64,000 bases of DNA from CBDCWT01 sp965223305 (GTDB lineage Bacteria > Planctomycetota > Planctomycetia > Pirellulales > Pirellulaceae): the NCBI GenBank assembly GCA_965223305.1, contig CBDCWT010000079.1, positions 186,001 through 250,000 of the forward strand. The letters run 5' to 3'. The position numbers and the translations under genes were made by a program. The notes under the pieces are model-generated. The model was not told the origin of the DNA. It ran no database searches and was given only the letters and a program-made list of their open reading frames with translations. This document shows positions 8,809 to 15,249 of the stretch, in pieces; positions within the stretch are counted from its first letter, which is position 1; every line of letters starts with the position of its first letter.

Positions 8809-9954
8809 GTGAGATTTCCAACCATGGGAACACCGGCGTTCATCGCGTTGTTGGCCGTAAGCACCGTTGGGGCATCGATTCCCCAAGCGGATGTGGAAAA
8901 GCAAAACGAGGCCTTCAAGACTTGGTGGGATACGGACTTCACGTGGAAGTTCGATGATCTTCCCACCGAGGGCAGTGTACCCAAGTTTCGCATTCCCTAT
9001 TCGGGTTATATCTATCCCGATACCAGTGGCGGAACGACGAACGTCTTGCATAAATATGACCGCGCATTCGGTGCACGGGCTGTCTCTCATGAAAGATGGG
9101 ACACGACTGCGTTTAAGGAGCCCGTTGAGCGGCGGGGTTTCTTGGGTCGCAGGCGATTCACCCGGATGCGAACGCCCGATTGGTACGGCCACTGCAACGG
9201 CTGGACAGCTGCGGCGATTCGCCACGCCGAGCCGCAGCATAGCGTGACGATGAATGGCATTACCTTCACACCGGCGGACATTAAAGGACTGCTCGCGGAG
9301 ATCTACATCTACAACGACCACACCGTCCTGACCGGTGAAGACACGAACATCAACGCCGGGGTTTTTCATGCCTTGATCACAAATTGGCTAGGACGAGGCA
9401 GCCACGCCTTGGCAATGGAAGCTGATCCCACGGACGAGAAGTGGAACTATCCGATCTACGCCTATGCGGTTTCTTTTGGCAGACACTCTGGTCGGCAGGT
9501 CGAAGTCAAAATGAACATTGCGTTTGCCAAGGACAGCGACGGCGAGTACCAAGAGAGCCCGCGGATCAAAGAGATCAAGTACTTTCACTACATGTTGAAT
9601 CTAGATTTCGCCGGAAACATCGTAGGCGGTCATTTCTACCGGGACAGCTCGGTGATCGACATGCTGTGGATCCCAGTCCAGCCCAAGCCGGCGGGCCAAG
9701 AGGGCAACGAGCGGGGCAATCCCTACGTTGACGTCAGCAAGGTCCTCGCGTTGTGGCGGGCCTCGGTGCCGTACCACCTTCGCGAGAAGTGGCTCAACAT
9801 CGACCCGGCGATCGGCGAATCGGACATCTCGATCGAGGAGCAGCAGAAGATCGTGATGGCAGAGAAGAAGGCGGAAGCCGAAGCGGCTGCAGCTGCAGAG
9901 GCCGAAGCGGAAGCGGAGACGGCCCGCCGCTCGATTTCCGACGAGCTCGAGTAA
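8809..9954 (+). CDS. Transglutaminase-elicitor-like exported protein
   Basis: The 381-residue product has a short signal peptide (FIALLAVSTVGAS). I kept the GTG start at 8809 because it supplies an arginine in the n-region; ATG 8824 is the alternative. The motif WYGHCNGWTAAA (Cys near 129), followed by GVFHAL (His near 187) and a DEKWNYPIYAY segment, matches the Cys-His-Asp layout of the transglutaminase-elicitor family first known from Phytophthora GP42. Members crosslink glutamine to lysine, but some bacterial members may act as proteases or amidases. The C-terminus (about 350-381) is an alanine/glutamate-rich helix, EAEAAAAAEAEAEAE-like. It stands alone, with a repeat-filled gap downstream. 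The family call rests on motif recognition, not on a search. Confidence 0.65.
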   Translation: MRFPTMGTPAFIALLAVSTVGASIPQADVEKQNEAFKTWWDTDFTWKFDDLPTEGSVPKFRIPYSGYIYPDTSGGTTNVLHKYDRAFGARAVSHERWDTTAFKEPVERRGFLGRRRFTRMRTPDWYGHCNGWTAAAIRHAEPQHSVTMNGITFTPADIKGLLAEIYIYNDHTVLTGEDTNINAGVFHALITNWLGRGSHALAMEADPTDEKWNYPIYAYAVSFGRHSGRQVEVKMNIAFAKDSDGEYQESPRIKEIKYFHYMLNLDFAGNIVGGHFYRDSSVIDMLWIPVQPKPAGQEGNERGNPYVDVSKVLALWRASVPYHLREKWLNIDPAIGESDISIEEQQKIVMAEKKAEAEAAAAAEAEAEAETARRSISDELE

Positions 9955-10060
9955 CCGTGGCTGGCACCGGCTCGTTTCCCGAGCGAGCGCTTCGTGAAGC
10001 TGTGTTCTTCATCAATCGCAGCGTGAAGCGTGAGCTTTGAAGTTGCGCCTCCGGCTCAAT

Positions 10061-10135
10061 CGTAACCCGAAGCGTGAGCGAGGGAATTACTTACGTTGGA
10101 ACACCAATCTCCCCTCGCTAACGCTTCGGGTTACG
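10061..10135. repeat. Long inverted repeat (type D), copy 1
   Basis: The arm CGTAACCCGAAGCGTGAGCG (then AGGGA) is followed by a spacer containing ATTACTTACGTT, then by TCCCCTCGCTAACGC and TTCGGGTTACG, its near-perfect complement. This gives a stem of about 24 bp. Related arms recur at 10168-10218 and at 14710-14916. Confidence 0.75.
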
Positions 10136-10167
10136 AAAAACACGACGCAAAGCGCAACTCAAAAAAC

Positions 10168-10218
10168 GTGAGCGAGGGAATTACTTACGTTGATACACGA
10201 ACTCCCCTCGCTAACGAA
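10168..10218. repeat. Inverted repeat (type D), shortened copy 2
   Basis: Contains CGTGAGCGAGGGAATTACTT, then ACGTTGATACACGAA, then CTCCCCTCGCTAACG. It shares the arms and spacer of copy 1 but lacks the outer CGTAACCCGAAG part. Confidence 0.6.
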
Positions 10219-10260
10219 GTCGTGCAGCTCTTAGGTGAGTGCGTGATTTCGTGTTTCTTC

Positions 10261-10440
10261 ACTCTCCCCTCGGGGAGAGTCGGCCCGAAGGGCCGGAGAG
10301 GGGGAGCACTCGCTGGACGCTACGCGTCGGTGTCGCTGGGGAACCGTGGGCTAACGCCGGCTAACGCCCAGCGGCTGATTTGGAGCATCGCCGAACTCGC
10401 CAGAGCGTAGTTTGGTGGATCGCATGAAGCGTAAAAGCTG
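10261..10440 (+). repeat. Dispersed intergenic repeat (type C), copy 1
   Basis: The unit has a GC hairpin (CTCTCCCCTCGGGGAGAG), then CGGCCCGAAGGGCCGGAGAG, then CGCTACGCGTCGG..TCGCTGGGGAACCGTGGGCT, then AACGCCCAGCGGCTGATTTG and a CGAACTCGCCAGAG segment. Near-identical stretches occur at 31381, 58341 (reverse), 61337 and 61560. This copy carries a small internal duplication (CTAACGCCGGCTAACGCC). Confidence 0.75.
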
Positions 10441-10632
10441 CACCGCCTCGAACGCTTCGGGTTTACGATAACGCGGCAAATTCGCCACCCTGAGCCGGTC
10501 GGACTGCGGAGAGTGCCACTCAAAGCTCGGCCGAACACTCGTTGCACTAATTGCGTAGTCATGGTCTGCGGCCCAAAATGAGGGCACTTTCCCCGCCTGC
10601 GTGGCGTCCAGCGACTCCGAGGCAGCCCGGCC

Positions 10633-11970
10633 ATGACTACTCACCAGCAGCCCGTTCCGGTGGCAAGAGTTGTCGATCTCATCGACCCGGCAGCTAACTT
10701 CTTATTTGACGTCTCCTATGAGGAGGCGGCGGAGGCTGTGGCCTCGGGAGATCCCCGCCAGGTGCGGGCGATCGACGGTCAGTTTGCCATCGTCCAGCAG
10801 CGGGACCACGTGGTGCGGTTGGCTCGATCGATCGGCCGGCCAATGCGGTATTTTCTCGCCAAACAAACGGCAGGCCCGTGTCTCGTTGTCGCAGAGAGGA
10901 TGGAGGAGATTCGGGACTTTCTCCGCGAGCAAGGTCTGGCGGACCAATTCCATCCTTCCTACACCCGCATGGTGCCTGCCCACTTTGTGGTCGAGATTGC
11001 CCTGGTCGGCTGCCCCGATCCGAATCCCGTTTACACTCGCTTCCTGCAACCGCAGCAGAACGACCTGCCGGCGGACCTGGATGAAATTGGCCGCATCTAT
11101 CTCGGCACGATTGCCGAAGAATGCGATCGGTGGCTGAATCAGATCGAGCCACAGGAACCGATCGGCGTGCTCTTCTCCGGTGGCATCGACAGCGGTGCGA
11201 TCTTCCTCGTGCTGCATCACCTCTTGCTAGAACGTGGCGAAGCGCCGACCCGACTCAAGGCGTTTACATTGTCCGTCGAGCGGGGCAGCGCGGATGCGCA
11301 ACAGGCATTCGAGTTCCTGGGCTCGTTGGACCTGTCGATGTTTCTCGAGATCGTCGAGGTTGAAGCAGACGCGCTCGACTTTTCTGAGGCAGTCAAGGTC
11401 ATCGAAGATTACAAGCCGCTAGACGTCCAATCGGCCACCATGTCGTTGGCTTTGTGCCGCGAGATTCGCCGACGATACCCAGAATGGAAGTACCTCGTGG
11501 ATGGGGACGGTGGTGACGAGAATCTCAAGGACTACCCCATTGAAGAGAATCCGGAGTTGACCATTCGTAGTGTCCTCAACAATCTCATGCTCTACCACGA
11601 GGGTTGGGGAGTGGAAGCGATCAAGCATTCGCTGACTTACAGCGGAGGTCAGAGTCGGGGTCACGTGCGTTCATACGCCCCGGGACGGACGCTCGGATTT
11701 CGTGGATTCAGCCCCTACTCGCTGCCCAATGTCATTGCTGTCGCAGAGTCGATTCCCTTCGTCGAGTTGACAAACTGGAGTCATGAGCGGCTCTACGCGC
11801 TGAAAGGAGAGGTCGTCAGACGCGGGATCGAGAACCTGACCGGCAAAACGATGCCCGTTTTCGAGAAACGCCGCTTTCAGCATGGCGCGGTCGGCGAGAG
11901 CGACTTTCAGTCGCTTTTTCCGGTTGAAGAAGCCCGGTACCGGAGCGTATTCGAGCACGTGTATGGCTGA
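10633..11970 (+). CDS. Asparagine-synthetase-like ATP-dependent amide ligase without glutaminase cysteine
   Basis: The 445-residue product has a C-terminal asparagine-synthase (PP-loop ATP pyrophosphatase) domain. The nucleotide loop LFSGGIDSGAIF is near residues 179-190, and the GDGGDE motif is near 290. The N-terminal 130 residues resemble a degenerate class-II glutaminase domain (DGQFAIVQQRDHVVRLARS), but the protein starts Met-Thr-Thr and has no Cys at position 2, so it cannot use glutamine through the usual mechanism. Beta-lactam synthetase and lasso-peptide cyclases are known family members with the same loss or reassignment. It most likely adenylates a carboxylate and joins it to an amine. 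The stop codon overlaps the radical SAM start by 8 bases (ATGGCTGA), so the two are translationally coupled. Substrate unknown. Confidence 0.85.
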   Translation: MTTHQQPVPVARVVDLIDPAANFLFDVSYEEAAEAVASGDPRQVRAIDGQFAIVQQRDHVVRLARSIGRPMRYFLAKQTAGPCLVVAERMEEIRDFLREQGLADQFHPSYTRMVPAHFVVEIALVGCPDPNPVYTRFLQPQQNDLPADLDEIGRIYLGTIAEECDRWLNQIEPQEPIGVLFSGGIDSGAIFLVLHHLLLERGEAPTRLKAFTLSVERGSADAQQAFEFLGSLDLSMFLEIVEVEADALDFSEAVKVIEDYKPLDVQSATMSLALCREIRRRYPEWKYLVDGDGGDENLKDYPIEENPELTIRSVLNNLMLYHEGWGVEAIKHSLTYSGGQSRGHVRSYAPGRTLGFRGFSPYSLPNVIAVAESIPFVELTNWSHERLYALKGEVVRRGIENLTGKTMPVFEKRRFQHGAVGESDFQSLFPVEEARYRSVFEHVYG

Positions 11971-12916
11971 GTTCCAGCGGTTGGTCTCTGATCGCGAGAT
12001 TCTCGCAGTTCGCTCGGAGAAGAACGACCTCGATCCACGGCGACCTTACGCCTACTTTGTCGAGCCTGAACGTACAGCGGACGGAGAAGTATGCGAAGTC
12101 GCGACCATCTTCCTGACCAACCGCGAGTGCCCATTTCGCTGCCTGATGTGCGACCTCTGGCGGAACACGCTCGACGCATCCGTTCCTGAGGGTGCCATCG
12201 GCGACCAGATCGACTATGCGCTGCTGCGACTCGGGCACGCCACGCATATCAAGCTCTACAACAGCGGGAACTTCTTCGATCGAAAGGCAATTCCGCCGGG
12301 AGAACTTCCTGCGATTGCCGCTCGCTTGGCGGGATTCGATCGGGTGATTGTTGAATGCCATCCGCGGCTATGTCGCGACGACTGCTTTCGGTTTCAAGAT
12401 CAGCTGGTGGGCGACTTGGAAGTTGCCATGGGGCTCGAGACGGTTCAGCCCGATGTACTGGCCCGGCTGAACAAGCAGATGACACTCGACGACTACGACC
12501 GGGCAGTCTCCCGTTTACGAGGCGCAGGAATTGCGGTCCGCGCCTTCATCCTGCTGCGTCCTCCGTTTGTCACGGAGGAGGAGGGTATCCACTGGGCGAT
12601 TCGCTCACTGCGACACGCGTTCGAGGTGGGTGTGGAATGCTGCACGGTAATCCCCACGCGGTCCGGCAACGGGATACTCGAGTTGCTCGCCGCCGAAGGG
12701 CGATTTGCCCCTCCCACGCTTTCATCGTTGGAAGTCGTGCAAGAGGAAGGAATTCGCATGCGGCAGGGAAGGGTCTTCGTCGATCTATGGGACTGTGACC
12801 GGTTTTACGAATGCGAGGACTGCGGTCCTCGGCGCAAGGAGCGGATGTACCGCATGAATCTGGAACAGCGAGTTCTCCCTGAGATCCACTGTGACCGCTG
12901 CACCGCCTACTCGTGA
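11963..12916 (+). CDS. Radical SAM protein, Elp3/MiaB-like with C-terminal cysteine cluster
   Basis: I chose the ATG at 11963, which overlaps the previous stop codon, over the upstream in-frame start at 11882; this gives 317 residues. The cluster-binding motif is CPFRCLMC near residues 56-63 (CxxxCxxC), giving a 4Fe-4S cluster that cleaves S-adenosylmethionine. A GHATHIKLYNSGNFFD segment and an EVAMGLETV segment follow, the arrangement seen in Elp3-like and archaeosine-synthase-beta-like proteins. The C-terminal tail has further cysteines (CDRFYECEDCG and HCDRC, about 278-313) that could hold a second cluster or zinc. Its coupling to an amide ligase and nearness to a flavin-halogenase-like gene suggest a small-molecule or peptide-modifying pathway, but a tRNA-modification role cannot be excluded. 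Confidence 0.85.
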   Translation: MAEFQRLVSDREILAVRSEKNDLDPRRPYAYFVEPERTADGEVCEVATIFLTNRECPFRCLMCDLWRNTLDASVPEGAIGDQIDYALLRLGHATHIKLYNSGNFFDRKAIPPGELPAIAARLAGFDRVIVECHPRLCRDDCFRFQDQLVGDLEVAMGLETVQPDVLARLNKQMTLDDYDRAVSRLRGAGIAVRAFILLRPPFVTEEEGIHWAIRSLRHAFEVGVECCTVIPTRSGNGILELLAAEGRFAPPTLSSLEVVQEEGIRMRQGRVFVDLWDCDRFYECEDCGPRRKERMYRMNLEQRVLPEIHCDRCTAYS

Positions 12917-12933
12917 TCTCCACGATTCGAAAA

Positions 12934-12963
12934 GTAGCAGGCTCACTCCGTGAGCCGTCCGCC
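12934..12963. repeat. Short hairpin repeat (type A), copy 1
   Basis: The core GGCTCACTCCGTGAGCC at 12940-12956 is preceded by GTAGCA and followed by GTCCGCC. Compared with the consensus GGCACACTCCGTGTGCC, one stem pair is swapped (A:T to T:A), so pairing is kept. Confidence 0.8.
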
Positions 12964-13146
12964 GGTGGGCGCATTCCCGTTTTCGCGCACCCGAAAACAC
13001 CGCTGCGCAACGGGCATATGCCAGCAGCGAAATCACAAGGTTGGCAGCATCAAAGGCCCAGTTGACTCGGTCGGCCTTTCGCGGGAGACAATACGGGACT
13101 AGTTCGGTGGAAGACAGGCGGTCCTGATGTGATCGTCGTGCGTCCG

Positions 13147-13178
13147 TCGGTTACGGGCACACGGAGTGTGCCTACTAC
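13147..13178. repeat. Short hairpin repeat (type A), copy 2 (inverted)
   Basis: The core GGCACACGGAGTGTGCC at 13156-13172 is followed by TACTAC. It is the reverse orientation of copy 1 and lies 27 bases before the flavin-halogenase-like start. Together with copy 1 it brackets the 280-base gap between the radical SAM and halogenase-like genes. Confidence 0.8.
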
Positions 13179-13198
13179 TATTGTCCACGAGAAACGCG

Positions 13199-14680
13199 AT
13201 GGTCCGGATAAATGCTGACGTGGCGATTCTCGGGAGCGGATTCGCAGGCAGCTTGACGGCGTTGCTGCTTCAGCAGATTGGACTGCGTCCTGTAGTGATC
13301 GACCGGGTGCGGCATCCGCGTTTTACGATTGGTGAATCGTCCACGCCGATTGCGAATATGATCCTTGCAGACCTGACCCGCCGCTACTCATTGGCGGAAC
13401 TAGTACCGTTGTCCAAGTATGGAACTTGGCGAAGCGTGTTTCCCGAGGTCCGCTGTGGCCTGAAGCGAGGTTTCAGCTATTTCGACCACACGGTGGGCGA
13501 GCCTTTTACGGCGCGCGAGGACCACGCAAACGAGTTGCTCGTCACTGCCAGTGTCGACGACGATCTTGGCGATACTCATTGGTATCGAGCGGACGTGGAC
13601 GAACTTTTCGTCCTTGAGGCCCGCCGGTGTGGGATCGACGTGCTTGAGGAGACGACGGTCCACGAGTTGGCCGCCGAGAACGGCCGGTGGGAACTACTCG
13701 GGCGCCAAGACGATCCGATTCAGGTGACGGCCGAGTTCTTGGTCGACGCCAGCGGACCGGCCGGAGTTGTCCCCAGACGGTTGGGTATTTCGGACATGAC
13801 CGAAGTGCTGTGCACGCGGTCTCGTGCGATTTACTCGCACTTCAAGGGAGTAGCCAGTTGGCGCGACCTCTTGCAGGAGCAGGGGGTTCGAGTGGCCGAT
13901 CATCCTTTTCACTGCGATCACGCGGCTCAGCACCACATGCTGAAGAATGGTTGGTTGTGGCTGCTGCGATTCCCAGGAGATGTGACGAGTGCCGGGCTGG
14001 TACTAGACGAACTTCAATCGCCGCTGGACGACAACTTGCCGATTGCCCAGGAGTGGCGGAGCCATCTCGTCAGATTCCCTTCGCTGGACCGCTGTTTTGC
14101 TGAGGCATCTCTCGCCGATTTACCGGGCGAGTTGATTCGCACACCACGCTTGCAGCGACTTTGGAGCCGCGCTGCGGGCCCAAATTGGGCGGCCTTGCCC
14201 CACACGGTCGGGTTTGTTGATCCACTTCACAGCAGCGGCATTGCACAGACCTTGTGCGCTGTGGAGAGGCTTGTTGAGACACTTGAGCGGCATTGGAACA
14301 CTCCGAAGTTAGCTGATCGGCTGCGAAACTACGAGCAGATTGTGTTCAGCGAGTTTCATTTGATCGACAAGCTTGTTGCCGGGTGCTTCCGCACTCTCGG
14401 TCAGTTCTCGATGCTGGCTACCTATTCGATGCTCTACTTTGCCGCAGCGACGACGTACGAGCGCCGCCGTTTATCCGGTTCGCAACCCACGGCATTCCTA
14501 TGCGCCGACGATGTGGGAATCCGGCAACTTGTCGAGACCGTCTGGAACGACCTGGACGCATGTCCGGCCCCGCAGCACTTCCTGGAGAGGACCGCGAAGC
14601 TGGCCGAGCCCTACAACGAGGTGGGCCTGTTTGCCCCGGAAATCCCCCACATGTACCGGTACACCGCCCCGCCATCATGA
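13199..14680 (+). CDS. Flavin-dependent halogenase-like FAD oxidoreductase
   Basis: I chose ATG 13199 because the Rossmann fold starts immediately after it; the upstream start at 13166 would add a stray leader. The 493-residue product has the FAD-binding motif ILGSGFAGS (about 9-17). Next comes GESSTP (near 45), a KYGTW segment (near 73) where phenol/pyrrole halogenases carry their catalytic lysine, GWLWLLRF (near 250) in the place of the halogenase WxWxIP motif, and GFVDPLHSSG (near 337). These make it a member of the halogenase-like flavoprotein superfamily. The WxWxIP proline is absent, so halogenation is not certain and an oxidase or hydroxylase role is possible. Same strand as the ligase and radical SAM genes, 282 bases downstream. 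Confidence 0.85.
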   Translation: MVRINADVAILGSGFAGSLTALLLQQIGLRPVVIDRVRHPRFTIGESSTPIANMILADLTRRYSLAELVPLSKYGTWRSVFPEVRCGLKRGFSYFDHTVGEPFTAREDHANELLVTASVDDDLGDTHWYRADVDELFVLEARRCGIDVLEETTVHELAAENGRWELLGRQDDPIQVTAEFLVDASGPAGVVPRRLGISDMTEVLCTRSRAIYSHFKGVASWRDLLQEQGVRVADHPFHCDHAAQHHMLKNGWLWLLRFPGDVTSAGLVLDELQSPLDDNLPIAQEWRSHLVRFPSLDRCFAEASLADLPGELIRTPRLQRLWSRAAGPNWAALPHTVGFVDPLHSSGIAQTLCAVERLVETLERHWNTPKLADRLRNYEQIVFSEFHLIDKLVAGCFRTLGQFSMLATYSMLYFAAATTYERRRLSGSQPTAFLCADDVGIRQLVETVWNDLDACPAPQHFLERTAKLAEPYNEVGLFAPEIPHMYRYTAPPS

Positions 14681-14709
14681 GCCCCCCGGGAAAGTCACGT
14701 GTGGCTCCT

Positions 14710-14735
14710 CGTAACCCGAAAGCGTAAGCGAGGAG
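14710..14735. repeat. Type D repeat half-arm
   Basis: Contains CGTAACCCGAAAGCGTAAGC followed by GAGGAGAG, a variant of the type D left arm 30 bases after the halogenase-like stop. Confidence 0.6.
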
Positions 14736-14840
14736 AGCCGGTCAACAATTTCTTGTAGCCGAATTCGCCAGAATTTGGACGAATCGGCAGCCCGCCAAAC
14801 TCTGGCGAGCAGCAGTTTGGCTACGAGTTCGTGGCATTTT

Positions 14841-14916
14841 CGTAACCCGAAAGCGTCCGCGAGGGGGAGTTGGCGTGCCAACGCAAGTTATTCCCTCGCT
14901 TACGCTTCGGGTTCCG
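14841..14916. repeat. Long inverted repeat (type D), copy 3
   Basis: The arm CGTAACCCGAAAGCGTCCGC then GAGGGGGA pairs with TTCCCTCGCTTACGC then TTCGGGTTCCG across a spacer of about 20 bases. The gap from 14681 to 15249 is otherwise without a recognisable gene; it also holds an imperfect inverted pair with CTCGCCAGA/TCTGGCGAG-like cores near 14765-14812. Confidence 0.7.
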
Positions 14917-15249
14917 ATGGAGGTGGAACTTGCAGCTTCAATTCTGCCACTTGACGGCTTCGCATTTTACGATTGAGCCAAGAATGTAACATCTAAGGGC
15001 GTCGGCGAACGCGGGTGGTCGGCATCCGCTAAATCGGGGCGGAAAGTGAGCCTGAACCGCGCCACTCGAACCCCCGGATGGCGGGGGAACTGCTGGAATC
15101 GCTTGACCCCTCGGCGGCGAGTGCGCTAGGATGTGGTTTCGTACCTGATCGGCGGGCGGACGTGCTGGCTCGATCGGTCCCCACATAGCCTCACACCCCA
15201 CCCCTGCAACGGGGTCTTTGCGACCGTTGTCTTCCCCGAGGGCCGGTGG

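Noticed and set aside
10061..10440. tRNA or rRNA fragments in the hairpin-rich gap
   Set aside because: The stems are explained by inverted repeats; no cloverleaf, anticodon arm or TTCGA loop arrangement was found.
12917..13198. Possible precursor peptide for the radical SAM/halogenase cassette
   Set aside because: The gap holds two hairpin repeats and only a 15-codon frame at about 13018; none has a leader/core look or a good ribosome-binding site.
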